A DNA stretch of 64,000 nt from an uncultured Acinetobacter sp. (GTDB taxonomy: Bacteria; Pseudomonadota; Gammaproteobacteria; Pseudomonadales; Moraxellaceae): NCBI RefSeq assembly GCF_947626835.1, contig NZ_CANQTS010000002.1, forward strand, positions 1 through 64,000. Reading direction: 5' to 3'. A program made the translations under genes and the position numbers. Below, one piece after another: positions 24,069 to 33,674 of this stretch (the first letter of the stretch is position 1; the number at the start of each line of letters is the position of its first letter). The notes under the pieces were generated by a model that did no database searches, was not told the DNA's origin, and worked only from the letters and a program-made list of their open reading frames with translations.

Positions 24069-25574
24069 TTAAGCGTTTTCGCTTGGAAGCATAGAACCTG
24101 TTTCTTCAAACTTAGCATGCCAAGCAAGTGCTTCAGTTAAGATATGAGGTGTTTGACCACCTTTAGCACATGCACGATCAAAGTAATCGTTTAAAGCCGC
24201 TTGGTACATTGGGTGTACACAGTTTTCGATAATGGCACGGGCACGCTCACGCGGTGCTAAACCACGAAGATCAGCTAAACCTTGTTCTGTCACTAATACG
24301 TCAACGTCATGGCAAGCATGGTCAATGTGAGACGCAAATGGAACAACAGATGAAATTGCACCGCCTTTAGCAATTGATTTGGTTACAAAAATGGCAATGT
24401 GCGCATTACGTGCGAAGTCACCTGAACCACCAATACCGTTCATCATTTTGGTACCGCAGACGTGAGTTGAGTTTACGTTGCCGTAAATATCAAACTCAAG
24501 CGCAGTGTTGATCCCGATAATACCTAAACGACGTACGATTTCAGGATGGTTTGAAATTTCTTGTGGACGAAGAACCAATTTGTCTTTGTACGCTTCGATG
24601 TTGTTAAATACTTTTTCACCGAATTTTTGCGATAAAGTAATTGATGAACCTGAAGCGAAAGTCATTTTGCCTGCATCAATCAATTCAAAGGTACAGTCTT
24701 GCAGTACTTCTGAATACATCACAAGGTTTTCAAAGTTAGAATCTTTTAGACCTGTTAATACCGCATTGGCAATAGAACCAATACCTGCTTGTAATGGACC
24801 TAAGTTTGACGGTAGGCGATCTGCTGCAACTTCACGTTCAAAGAACGCAATTAAATGATCCGCAATTGCTTGCGTTTCATCATCTGGTTCAGTCACAGTT
24901 GACGGAGAATCATGTAATTCGCTGTTAAATACGATACCTACGATTTTTGCAGGATCTACTAGAATTGCTTGAGTACCAATGCGTTGGTCAGAAACAGTGA
25001 GTGGAATTGGACCACGTGTTGGGCGCATTTCTGGGATATAGATATCGTGTAGACCTTCAAAAGCAGGGCTTAAGTTGGTGTTGATTTCAACAATCACTTT
25101 ATCTGCAAATTGTACGAAGCTTGCTGAGTTACCCACAGAAGTCGTTGGAATGATGCCGCCATCTTCAGTGATTGCAACTGCTTCAATGATTGCAATTTCA
25201 TTTTTCTTTAACTGACCGTTACGCATTTGCTCAACAGTTTCAGATAAATGCTGGTCAATAAACATCACGTCGCCATTGTTGATGGCTTTACGTAATGTGT
25301 TGTCTACTTGGAACGGTAAACGACGTGCAAGAACACCTGTTTCTGTTAATTTTTTGTCAAGGTCGTTACCTAAACTTGCACCTGTCATTAAGGTAATTTT
25401 AAGCGGGTTGGTTTTAGCACGTTCAACTAATGCTAAAGGAACAGCTTTCGCCTCACCTGCGCGGGTAAAGCCGCTCATGCCGACAGTCATGCCATCTTGG
25501 ATAAACTCAGCTGCTTGTTCTGCGCTGATAACTTTGTTATGTAGTGAAGCTAAACGAATGCGATCTAAAGACAT
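24069..25574 (-). CDS. Acetyl-CoA hydrolase/transferase family protein (succinate:acetate CoA-transferase type)
   Basis: This 501-aa enzyme belongs to the class I CoA-transferases (Cat1/AarC/Ach1 group) with two halves (about residues 10-220 and 250-460). The catalytic Glu lies in MYSEVLQDCTFELID. The glycine-rich oxyanion and CoA-binding segments GLGPLQAGIGSIANAVL-type and NGIGGSGDFARNA are present. Members exchange CoA between succinyl-CoA, acetyl-CoA, acetate or propionyl-CoA, so the likely role is acetate or organic-acid handling next to the TCA cycle; exact substrates cannot be read from sequence. It appears monocistronic, with GAGAG before the ATG. Confidence 0.92.
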   Translation of the reverse strand: MSLDRIRLASLHNKVISAEQAAEFIQDGMTVGMSGFTRAGEAKAVPLALVERAKTNPLKITLMTGASLGNDLDKKLTETGVLARRLPFQVDNTLRKAINNGDVMFIDQHLSETVEQMRNGQLKKNEIAIIEAVAITEDGGIIPTTSVGNSASFVQFADKVIVEINTNLSPAFEGLHDIYIPEMRPTRGPIPLTVSDQRIGTQAILVDPAKIVGIVFNSELHDSPSTVTEPDDETQAIADHLIAFFEREVAADRLPSNLGPLQAGIGSIANAVLTGLKDSNFENLVMYSEVLQDCTFELIDAGKMTFASGSSITLSQKFGEKVFNNIEAYKDKLVLRPQEISNHPEIVRRLGIIGINTALEFDIYGNVNSTHVCGTKMMNGIGGSGDFARNAHIAIFVTKSIAKGGAISSVVPFASHIDHACHDVDVLVTEQGLADLRGLAPRERARAIIENCVHPMYQAALNDYFDRACAKGGQTPHILTEALAWHAKFEETGSMLPSENA

Positions 25575-25779
25575 GGTTTACTCTCGTTAAAATTTAAATC
25601 TGAGACGGATTGTACCGATCAGAAAAGCCATTGTGCATAGCTGTTAGTCTAAGGTCTAATTTTTTTAAAAAATGTGGGTATAAATTATACTTATAAAGTA
25701 TAAGCACATGATTTTAATAAAATTAAACCAATTGGTTAATGCTTTAAACAAATATATTTGTTTAAATATTGAACAATGG

Positions 25780-27240
25780 TTAAAAGCGATCACTTAAGCT
25801 TTGCTTAAGTTTTTCAAGTGTACTATGTGTTTCAATTTCAGGTTTTGGCTTTTGATGAAGCGGCAATGAAATAATGGCTTCTAAGCCGCCTTCAGGGCGA
25901 TTTTGAATCAAAAGTTCACCTTGGTGAATATCAACTATACGTTTCACAATCGCTAAACCTAAGCCACTGCCTTGTACTGTACGCGCCGCATTGCCACGTA
26001 CAAAGGGTTGCATGAGATCTTGAATTTGATCTTCAGGAATCCCTTCGCCATGATCTGCAACGCAAATCAAAATACGCTCATTAATCATTTTTGCAGAAAT
26101 ATCAATGGGTTCTGCCCCATAGCGTTTGGCATTGTTAATTAAATTACCAATTAAACGCTTCAGCGACAGACTGCGCGCTTGAATAATAGGAAGTTCATGG
26201 GGACTAAAGCGAATATTTAAAGGCTTAAATTGCACCACAAGCTCTTGTAATAAGCTATTGAGGTCGGTGTCTTGCGGTTCTTCGTCTGAACCATCACGCA
26301 TATAGGAGATAAATTGATTTAAAATCGCATCCATATCTTCGACATCATAAATCAGACCTTCTTTCAAAAAGTCATCATCTGGCATCATCTCAGCACTTAA
26401 ACGAATACGTGTTAAGGGCGTGCGTAAATCATGTGAAATCCCTGCCAACATAATACGGCGTTCACGTTCAGTTTGATCTAAAGAATAAATCATACGGTTA
26501 AAGGCTTGATTGACCTGACGAATTTCTTGTGGACCATGATTGGTATCTAAATAAGGTGCAGTACCGGTTTTAGTAAAGCTGTTGGCTGCATTTTGTAAAC
26601 GACGTAATGGACGATTAAGCTGACGCACCAAAGTTAAAATAATCATCGCGGCAATCAAGGGTGTACCAAGTAACCACACCAAAATTAATTCAGGGCTATA
26701 GTTGGCATAGGTTTTTAATGGTTCACGTACCCAGTTGCCATTCATATGCGGCGTTTGAATCCAAATGCGTGGACTCGGCTTAAATTGAAAGTACACCGTA
26801 ATATTTTGCATCCCAAGCTCTTTGGCAAGTGTGGCTTCAATTTCATTGGTAAAAAATTCAGCCAGCACTTTGTCGCGAATATTGGGAAATTCATCGGGGT
26901 TACTAATGTACTCAAGTCCCATGCGATCTTTGAGCCATAGTTGTGGATCAACCATTTCCCCTTGATGATAAATACGTAAATCAGGATCACTTAAAATATC
27001 AAGTTCGACTGCCAAATAACGTGCATGCTGCTGAATTTCAGGCAAATATAGGGTGCGCCAAAAAAACCAAATTGACATGAATAAACTAAACACCACCACA
27101 AACAACACCAACACGGTAGTGCGCATGGCAGCCGAACGCGGTTTAATCTTGTCCAAAAAACGCTCGCTATGCGTACGTTTCTTCTCTGAATACGCGACGT
27201 AATCTGTAAAGTCTTGTGGGTCTAGAGGATCAAGTTTCAC
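25780..27240 (-). CDS. envZ: Two-component sensor histidine kinase EnvZ
   Basis: This inner-membrane sensor kinase has two membrane segments (about residues 41-62 and 184-206) flanking a roughly 120-residue periplasmic domain. A HAMP region follows, then a HisKA H-box GISHDLRTPLTRIRLS (phosphorylated His about residue 270) and a HATPase domain with N-box NNAKRYG, DHGEGIP and GSGLGLAI. It pairs with OmpR encoded upstream. The first in-frame codon is TTG at 27252, but the GTG at 27240 has GAGAA at a better distance, so the GTG was chosen; this is uncertain. The 57-bp gap after ompR contains an intrinsic-terminator-like hairpin, suggesting less EnvZ than OmpR. Confidence 0.93.
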   Translation of the reverse strand: MKLDPLDPQDFTDYVAYSEKKRTHSERFLDKIKPRSAAMRTTVLVLFVVVFSLFMSIWFFWRTLYLPEIQQHARYLAVELDILSDPDLRIYHQGEMVDPQLWLKDRMGLEYISNPDEFPNIRDKVLAEFFTNEIEATLAKELGMQNITVYFQFKPSPRIWIQTPHMNGNWVREPLKTYANYSPELILVWLLGTPLIAAMIILTLVRQLNRPLRRLQNAANSFTKTGTAPYLDTNHGPQEIRQVNQAFNRMIYSLDQTERERRIMLAGISHDLRTPLTRIRLSAEMMPDDDFLKEGLIYDVEDMDAILNQFISYMRDGSDEEPQDTDLNSLLQELVVQFKPLNIRFSPHELPIIQARSLSLKRLIGNLINNAKRYGAEPIDISAKMINERILICVADHGEGIPEDQIQDLMQPFVRGNAARTVQGSGLGLAIVKRIVDIHQGELLIQNRPEGGLEAIISLPLHQKPKPEIETHSTLEKLKQSLSDRF

Positions 27241-27260
27241 CGTTGTTCTCAAGGTCAGTC

Positions 27261-27289
27261 AAAAAAATAGGGTTTACATGTGTAAACCC
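27261..27289 (-). terminator. Intercistronic hairpin with U-run between ompR and envZ
   Basis: Read on the minus strand, the 9-bp perfect stem GGGTTTACA / TGTAAACCC with a 2-nt centre is followed within 2 nt by TTTTTTT. It lies 8 bp after the ompR stop codon and 21 bp before the envZ start. It has all parts of an intrinsic terminator, although the A/T-rich stem predicts incomplete termination. Confidence 0.75.
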
Positions 27290-27297
27290 AAGCTTGA

Positions 27298-28059
27298 TTA
27301 TTCTGCACCATTGGGCACAAAGACGTAACCCACACCCCATACGGTTTGGATATAACGCGCACGGGCAGGATTTTCTTCAATCAAACGGCGTAAACGTGAC
27401 ACTTGAACGTCAATGGAACGCTCCATCGCACCCCATTCGCGACCACGCGCCAAATTCATCAGTTTGTCACGGGTGAGTGGCTCACGCGGATGTTGTACCA
27501 ACGCTTTAAGCACAGCAAATTCACCCGTGGTTAAGGTCACCACTTGACCTTCACGCGTTAAGGTGCGGGTAGATAAATCAAGCGACCAAGGACCAAAACT
27601 GACCACTTCCATATGTTGGCTTGGCGCGCCCGGTACTTCACGTACTTGACGACGCAATACCGCACGAATACGTGCCAACAATTCATTTGGGTTAAATGGT
27701 TTTGGTAAGTAGTCATCTGCACCGGCTTCTAAGCCTGCAATGCGGTCAGCATCGCTACCACGTGCGGTCAGCATAATAATTGGGGTATCAATATTGGATT
27801 GACGTAAACGACGACAAATACTTAAACCATCTTCTACCGGCAACATAAAGTCGAGCACAATCAGCGAGAATAATTCACGCTGTAATAAGCGATCCATTTG
27901 CGTGGCATCATGCGCGGTTTTCACCACAAAGCCTTTATCTTCTAAAAAGCGCTGTAGCAGGGTACGTAAACGCACATCATCATCTACAACGAGAATGCGT
28001 TCGACGCGGTCAGTTTCTTGTACAGCATCTAAATTTTCAGCGGGTACAACTAAACTCAT
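27298..28059 (-). CDS. ompR: Two-component response regulator OmpR
   Basis: This 253-aa OmpR/PhoB-type regulator has a receiver domain (about residues 18-135) with acidic pocket VVDDD, phosphoacceptor D70 (VLDFMLP), conserved Thr in MLTARG and Lys in LPKPF. A winged-helix DNA-binding domain follows (about 155-250), with the recognition region RSIDVQVSRLRRLIE and the closing YIQTVWGVGYVF. The start MSLVVPAEN was chosen because AAGGAG lies 8 nt upstream; a longer form would start nine codons earlier. It is the first gene of the ompR-envZ unit and probably controls outer-membrane and osmotic functions, as in other Acinetobacter. Confidence 0.96.
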   Translation of the reverse strand: MSLVVPAENLDAVQETDRVERILVVDDDVRLRTLLQRFLEDKGFVVKTAHDATQMDRLLQRELFSLIVLDFMLPVEDGLSICRRLRQSNIDTPIIMLTARGSDADRIAGLEAGADDYLPKPFNPNELLARIRAVLRRQVREVPGAPSQHMEVVSFGPWSLDLSTRTLTREGQVVTLTTGEFAVLKALVQHPREPLTRDKLMNLARGREWGAMERSIDVQVSRLRRLIEENPARARYIQTVWGVGYVFVPNGAE

Positions 28060-28380
28060 GATGTGCTCCTTATTCTTTATTGTCATCGTCAGGTCTGATT
28101 TGAGTATACGATATTCAATGGGGTTTACTATGTTCTAAAGCAACAAATATTCGAGCTAAAATCAAGACATAGATACCAAATATATACAGCGAACATCGCT
28201 GTAAATACCTCATCAAGCTTAGCTTTAAGTGTATTTTTGCTGTTATTTTGAGCGCTTAATGAAAACTATAACAAATTGCTTGGCACAACCAAGCACAAAT
28301 TTACGAAAACAAATGTGGATTTTATAGTCTTGGTCTTTATAATCATGGCATTTAGTACTTATCCTTGTGGGATCAACACG
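28060..28380. other. Divergent promoter region between ompR and tex
   Basis: It contains a 7-bp hairpin TGCTTGG / CCAAGCA with loop CACAA at 28277-28295, and a TATAAT box at 28338-28343 pointing toward tex without a clear -35 element. No gene is supported here; the long in-frame extension of tex is not convincing because the canonical start lies at 28381. Confidence 0.45.
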
Positions 28381-30717
28381 ATGACTGACTTAGTTCAGCA
28401 GTTGGCAAAAGAAATTGCCGTACGTCCAAATCAAGTCGAAGCTGCCATTAAGCTAATCGACGAAGGTGCCAGCGTTCCATTTATTGCGCGTTACCGTAAA
28501 GAAGTAACTCAAGGCTTAGACGATACGCAGTTACGCCAGCTCGATACGCGCTTATCGTATTTACGTGATTTGTTTGAACGCCGCGAAAAAGTCATCGAAT
28601 CACTCAAAGAACAAAATAAACTCTCTGATGATTTATTAGCGCGTGTGAACGCGGCAGAAACTAAAAATGCATTAGAAGAAATCTACGCACCTTACCGCCC
28701 AAAACGTACCAGTAAGTCGTTTAAAGCCAAAGAAGCGGGCTTTGGTGAGATTGCTACGCAAATTTTAACTCAAGATGTTGAGCCAAGTGCTGCACTGGCA
28801 GGTTTTAGCCATGAAAACTATGCCGATTTAGAAGCGCAACTTGCTGCGATTCAGCACATCATTATTGATGAGTGGGCGCAAAACATTGCACTTACCACTG
28901 AGTTAAAAGCCATGTTTGCTAAAACGGCTTTACTCAAAAGTGCTGTAGCAAGTGATGAGAAAAAAGAAGTTGGTAAAAAGTTCCGTGACTACTTTGATTT
29001 CTCTGAAAACTTAAACAAAGTGCCATCGCATCGTTTACTGGCCATGTTACGTGGTCGTCAAGAAAACGTATTGGGCTTAAAAGTAGATGGTGAAGATGCA
29101 GCACCATTGGCACGTATCGAAGCTGAATATCAGCTAGATTCAATTCAACCACAAGCACGCCAAGAGTTTTTAAAGCAAACGGCGCAACTGTTTTGGTCAG
29201 GCAAAGTCCGTCCAAGCATTGAACATTCATTACTGACAGAAAAACGCTTAAATGCCGAAACTGAAGCAATGAACGTATTTGCAGAAAATCTACGTCATTT
29301 ATTGTTATCTGCTCCAGCAGGCGCGCGCACCACTTTAGGTGTGGACCCTGGTATCCGTACAGGCGTGAAATTAGCTGTGGTCAATGCCTCAGGCGATGTG
29401 GTTGCACATAGTACAGTTTATCCATTTGCACCTAAAGATGATAAAGCTGGTGCAATTGCAGAGTTGGCACGTTTATGCCGCGAGTTTAATGTGGATCTAA
29501 TTGCCATTGGCAATGGTACAGCAAGCCGTGAAACTGAAAGCGTGGTTGCAGAGATGATGGCTGCCAATAGCGATCTTAACTTAACCCGTGTGACCGTGTC
29601 TGAAGCAGGTGCATCGGTTTATTCAGCGTCGGAACTTGCATCACAAGAATTACCAGATTTAGATGTATCCATTCGTGGTGCGGTGTCGATTGCGCGTCGT
29701 TTACAAGATCCGTTGGCAGAATTGGTTAAAATTGAGCCAAAGTCAATTGGTGTAGGTCAATACCAACACGATGTCAACCAAACAGGTTTGGCAAAAATGC
29801 TCGACACTGTAGTTGAAGACTGTGTGAACGCAGTAGGTGTTGATGTGAATACAGCATCTGCGGCGATCTTGGGTTATATCGCAGGCTTAAACAAAGCCAT
29901 TGCGCAACAAATTGTTGAATACCGTAAAGAACATGGCCGTTTTGAACAACGTACTGCGCTTAAAAATGTACCACGTTTAGGCGAGCGTACTTTTGAGCAA
30001 GCCGCAGGTTTCTTACGTATTCAAGAAGGCGCTGAGCCACTCGATGCATCGGCTGTGCATCCTGAAAGCTATGACTTAGTAGCAAAAATTGTTGCGGCTA
30101 AAGGCACAACAGTCAAAGACATTATTGGTAATTCAGAAATTATTCGCCAAATAAATGCTGAAGAATTTTTGGATGAAAAAGTCGGTCTACCAACCATTCA
30201 AGACGTGTTAAACGAACTTGAAAAACCGGGTCGCGATCCACGTCCTGAATTCCGTACTGCAAAATTCCGTGATGACATCACCGATGTAAAACAACTTACC
30301 GAAGGTTTAACTTTAGAAGGTGTGATCACCAATGTAACCAACTTTGGTGCATTTGTGGATGTGGGTGTGCATCAAGATGGTTTAGTGCATATTTCAGAAC
30401 TTGCTAACGAATTTGTAGCCGACCCACATAAAGTGGTTAAGCCAGGTCAAATCGTACAAGTACGTGTACTGAATGTAGACACTGAACGTCAGCGAGTCAA
30501 CTTGTCTATGCGTCCTGAAGGTTCTCAGCCAGTCAAAGCACCGCGTCAACCACGCCGTGAAGCGACTGAGCGCAAGCCGCAAGCTAAACGTCCGCAGCAA
30601 CGTCCACAAGGCGACCGCCCACAAGCGAAAAAACCACAGCAACAAAAACCACAAGAAGCCAAAATTGGTGGTTTAGGTGCATTGTTATTACAAGCGGGTA
30701 TTAAAGGTTCTAAATAA
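28381..30717 (+). CDS. tex: Tex family RNA-binding transcriptional accessory protein
   Basis: This 778-aa protein has the full Tex order: an N-terminal helical region (MTDLVQQLAKEIAVRPNQV), a YqgF/RNase H-like domain starting LGVDPGIRTGVKLAVVN (about residue 320), tandem helix-hairpin-helix segments (VGVDVNTAS, LKNVPRLGERTFEQAAGF) and a C-terminal S1 RNA-binding domain (VITNVTNFGAFVDVGVHQDG, about 645-715). A low-complexity basic tail of P, Q, K and R follows and ends in a short hydrophobic helix. Tex binds nucleic acids and influences transcription and stress tolerance. A monocistronic unit with a strong terminator. Confidence 0.96.
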   Translation: MTDLVQQLAKEIAVRPNQVEAAIKLIDEGASVPFIARYRKEVTQGLDDTQLRQLDTRLSYLRDLFERREKVIESLKEQNKLSDDLLARVNAAETKNALEEIYAPYRPKRTSKSFKAKEAGFGEIATQILTQDVEPSAALAGFSHENYADLEAQLAAIQHIIIDEWAQNIALTTELKAMFAKTALLKSAVASDEKKEVGKKFRDYFDFSENLNKVPSHRLLAMLRGRQENVLGLKVDGEDAAPLARIEAEYQLDSIQPQARQEFLKQTAQLFWSGKVRPSIEHSLLTEKRLNAETEAMNVFAENLRHLLLSAPAGARTTLGVDPGIRTGVKLAVVNASGDVVAHSTVYPFAPKDDKAGAIAELARLCREFNVDLIAIGNGTASRETESVVAEMMAANSDLNLTRVTVSEAGASVYSASELASQELPDLDVSIRGAVSIARRLQDPLAELVKIEPKSIGVGQYQHDVNQTGLAKMLDTVVEDCVNAVGVDVNTASAAILGYIAGLNKAIAQQIVEYRKEHGRFEQRTALKNVPRLGERTFEQAAGFLRIQEGAEPLDASAVHPESYDLVAKIVAAKGTTVKDIIGNSEIIRQINAEEFLDEKVGLPTIQDVLNELEKPGRDPRPEFRTAKFRDDITDVKQLTEGLTLEGVITNVTNFGAFVDVGVHQDGLVHISELANEFVADPHKVVKPGQIVQVRVLNVDTERQRVNLSMRPEGSQPVKAPRQPRREATERKPQAKRPQQRPQGDRPQAKKPQQQKPQEAKIGGLGALLLQAGIKGSK

Positions 30718-30734
30718 TCCTTTAAAGCTGCGTT

Positions 30735-30764
30735 AAAAAAACCTCCCTCATGGGAGGTTTTTTT
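30735..30764 (+). terminator. Terminator after tex
   Basis: The stem AACCTCCC / GGGAGGTT (extended by A-T pairs) with loop TCAT is followed by seven T. Confidence 0.94.
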
Positions 30765-30986
30765 ATGGCAATGCCTGCCAACCTTATACGCTAACAAACT
30801 AAACTGAAGTGAAACTTAAAGCGCTTAAAAAAGAATAAAAATCACACAATTTAATAGCATAAATCACCTGGAAAAAACGTACAAAAATCACGCATATTGG
30901 CGCTGGGTTGTTTTAAGGGAATCAACCTGTTTATTGGAGTTAAGTATTTTTTAGACTCTTTAATTTATGATAAATGGTTGCACAAT

Positions 30987-33161
30987 ATGTTAAATCTAAA
31001 GCAAACAAGTACATTTCATCTTAAGGATTTACTCTCAGGTATTGTGGTGTTTTTAGTCGCCTTACCTTTGTGTTTAGGCATTGCTTTAGCCTCAGGCGCA
31101 CCGATTATGGCCGGTATTATTGCAGGTATTGTCGGGGGAATTGTGGTTGGCGCATTAAGTGGCTCACATATTAGTGTAGCCGGTCCTGCTGCTGGCTTAA
31201 GCGCAGTCATCTTAATGCAACTTGAGCAATTCGGCGGCAACTATGCCGCTTTTTTATTGTCTGTGATTTTTGCAGGTCTACTGCAGTTATTGTTTGGCAT
31301 ATTCAAACTTGGTTTTTTTGCTAATTTTGTGCCAAATAACGTGATTTTGGGTTTATTGGCCGCGATTGGTGTAATTTTGATTTTAAGCCAACTCCCTTAC
31401 CTATTTGGTATTGCTGATTTTAGTTGGCGTCAATTGCCTGAGTTGTCTATGGCACAGATTGATCCTATTGCAGCCGGTATTGGTGTATTAAGTGTATTGC
31501 TCATGTTGGCATGGGATGCAAGCCCATTAAAGAAGTTACTTCTGCCTTCTGCCTTAATTGCAGTATTGCTAGCAGCAGTACTTAATGTCGTTTTAAGTTC
31601 TTATTTGGGTTTGAGTATTCAACCTCAAAACCTCATTCAACTACCCAATGTATTGGCCAATCCAAGTAGTATGCTGATGTTGCCTGATTGGAGCTATTTG
31701 GCAGAACCGCTGATTTATAGCGGTGCAATAACTTTGGCTGTAGTGGCGTCATTAGAAACTTTACTTAATTTAGAAGCTGCAGATAAATTAGACCCTTATA
31801 AACGCGCCTCACCGCCAAATCGTGAACTTTGGGCGCAAGGGGTGGGCAATATGGCATCAGGATTTATAGGCGGTATGCCACTGACTTCAGTGATTGTTCG
31901 TAGCTCAGTTAATGCCAATGCTGGTGCACGTAGTAAATGTTCCAGTATTACCCATGGTGTTTTGTTGATATTTGCTGTGCTGTTTCTTGTACCGCTGATG
32001 AACTTGATCCCGCTTTCGGCCTTAGCCGCGGTGCTGATTCTGACGGGTTTTAAACTGGTGCATCCTAAATTATTTAAGCAAATGCTCAGTAAGGGTTGGA
32101 AACAATTTTTACCGTTTATGATCACCCTGTTGGCAATTTTATTTACAGATTTACTCAGCGGTATTTTGATTGGTCTTTTGGTTAGTGCCGGTTTTATCTT
32201 ATACGGCAACTTGCACAAAGGCGTACGCGTGTACAAAGAAAAACATTTACACGGTGTCGTCACGCGTATTGAACTACCTTCACAAGTGACCTTTTTAAAT
32301 CGCTCCAGTTTAATTACGGCATTATCACATGTTCATAAACACGAAAAACTGATCATTGATGCTACGCATTGCCACAGTATTGATCCAGATATTTATGATG
32401 TGATTCAAGAGTATCAAAACCAAACTGCAGTGCAGCGTAAGGTCGATTTAAAGCTGATTGGCTTTAAACAACATTATGCCGACTTAGATGATGCTGTATT
32501 GGATATTGATATTGCCACTGCAGATTTACAACGGAATTTAAGCCCACAGCAAGTGCTTAACATTCTACAAGAGGGTAATCAGCGCTTTGTAGACAATGAT
32601 CGCTTACAGCGTGATATTTATCGTCAAATTCGCGTAACTGCCGATGAAGGACAGCATCCGATCGCCGCAGTATTAGGTTGTATGGACTCACGCGCGCCAA
32701 CCGAGATGATCTTTGATGTTGGGATTGGGGATCTATTTAGTTTACGTATTGCAGGCAACGTGGCGGGGCAAAAAGTTTTAGGTTCACTTGAATTTGCGTG
32801 CCAAGCCAAAGGAGCAAAAGTGATTGTGGTACTCGGTCACACAGACTGTGGTGCAGTCAGCAGTGCTTGTCAGTTACGTTTAAACAATCAGAACATTGAA
32901 GACGTTACTGGTATGCCACATATTCAATATGTGCTTGGACCTTTAATGCAATCGGTCAATAGCGTACATCGTTTAATGCAGCCGCTTGAGTTGAGTCCGG
33001 CATTTCTTGATCAAGTCACGCGTATGAATGTTTTATATAACATTGCTTATATCTTGCAACATAGTACTGTGCTTCAACAATTACATGATGAAGCCAAGAT
33101 TGCGATTGTTGGCGCAATTTATGATGTGAAAACTGGAAAGGTGCAATTTTTAGATGAATAA
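30987..33161 (+). CDS. SulP anion transporter fused to STAS-like and beta-carbonic anhydrase domains
   Basis: Residues about 10-410 form a SulP permease with roughly 12-14 helices (LLSGIVVFLVALPLCLG, SGSHISVAGPAAGL, NMASGFIGGMPLTSVIVRSS). Residues about 420-505 look like a reduced STAS domain (VTRIELPSQVTFLN). The C-terminal 200 residues are a beta-carbonic anhydrase with zinc ligands in GCMDSRAPTE and GHTDCGAV. Such fusions are known and are thought to couple bicarbonate transport to CO2/bicarbonate interconversion at the inner membrane. The ATG at 30987 was chosen because it opens directly into the transporter; an upstream TTG frame of 30 codons looks non-coding. The ribosome-binding site is weak. 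The gene appears monocistronic. Confidence 0.93.
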   Translation: MLNLKQTSTFHLKDLLSGIVVFLVALPLCLGIALASGAPIMAGIIAGIVGGIVVGALSGSHISVAGPAAGLSAVILMQLEQFGGNYAAFLLSVIFAGLLQLLFGIFKLGFFANFVPNNVILGLLAAIGVILILSQLPYLFGIADFSWRQLPELSMAQIDPIAAGIGVLSVLLMLAWDASPLKKLLLPSALIAVLLAAVLNVVLSSYLGLSIQPQNLIQLPNVLANPSSMLMLPDWSYLAEPLIYSGAITLAVVASLETLLNLEAADKLDPYKRASPPNRELWAQGVGNMASGFIGGMPLTSVIVRSSVNANAGARSKCSSITHGVLLIFAVLFLVPLMNLIPLSALAAVLILTGFKLVHPKLFKQMLSKGWKQFLPFMITLLAILFTDLLSGILIGLLVSAGFILYGNLHKGVRVYKEKHLHGVVTRIELPSQVTFLNRSSLITALSHVHKHEKLIIDATHCHSIDPDIYDVIQEYQNQTAVQRKVDLKLIGFKQHYADLDDAVLDIDIATADLQRNLSPQQVLNILQEGNQRFVDNDRLQRDIYRQIRVTADEGQHPIAAVLGCMDSRAPTEMIFDVGIGDLFSLRIAGNVAGQKVLGSLEFACQAKGAKVIVVLGHTDCGAVSSACQLRLNNQNIEDVTGMPHIQYVLGPLMQSVNSVHRLMQPLELSPAFLDQVTRMNVLYNIAYILQHSTVLQQLHDEAKIAIVGAIYDVKTGKVQFLDE

Positions 33162-33190
33162 AAAAGAGCGCTGAAGCGCTCTTTTTTTTT
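33161..33190. terminator. Bidirectional terminator after the SulP-carbonic anhydrase gene
   Basis: The stem GAGCGC / GCGCTC, extended by A-T pairs, with loop TGAA has long A and T flanks serving two convergent genes. Confidence 0.92.
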
Positions 33191-33491
33191 AAAGCATCGG
33201 CACAATCCAACCGCACAAAATCAGCATAATGCCAAAGTGTCCCACTTTACGTGTCACTTTCACCACTTTTTGGGCTTTTGGCATATGTGTTTGAGTTTTT
33301 GGGTTGGGATGTTTGACTAACTTTAAAAAGTAGGTCGATGCAGCTAAATCTAAACAAATCAAAATTGCACCAATATCGGCGACAATCTCCATCAGTTCAT
33401 ATTGTTGTGTTGCAATACTGCTGATGATGCCATAACTCAAAAACAGGGCAAAGGCTAAAAAGGCGTAAACAAGGACGATGTGCCACTTCAT
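33189..33491 (-). CDS. Small hypothetical membrane protein (100 aa)
   Basis: Three hydrophobic helices are visible (about residues 4-24, 35-57 and 83-99), with a basic, Pro-rich loop between the second and third (KHPNPKTQTHMPKAQKVVKVTRK). No family is recognised. The ribosome-binding site is weak, but the gene is followed by a strong shared terminator and has a clean transmembrane pattern, so it is probably real. No functional link to its neighbours is visible. Confidence 0.7.
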   Translation of the reverse strand: MKWHIVLVYAFLAFALFLSYGIISSIATQQYELMEIVADIGAILICLDLAASTYFLKLVKHPNPKTQTHMPKAQKVVKVTRKVGHFGIMLILCGWIVPML

Positions 33492-33674
33492 AATTTTAAA
33501 TTCAATCTATTCATTTAAAGAATTGCCACATGCAACATCAAAGTGCATATAGGCAAGCTAAACGTTCACTATAAAAAAGTAATCTTCGAGAACATAAAGC
33601 GTATTCATACAATTGACAAGAAAATCTTGTCCTTAGGCTTCATGCCTAGCTTATGCAAAGCATATGATTTAGTT

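Noticed and set aside
28276..28380. In-frame N-terminal extension of tex by 35 codons
   Set aside because: Tex proteins begin at MTDLVQQLAKEI; the extension covers a hairpin and a TATAAT box and looks non-coding.
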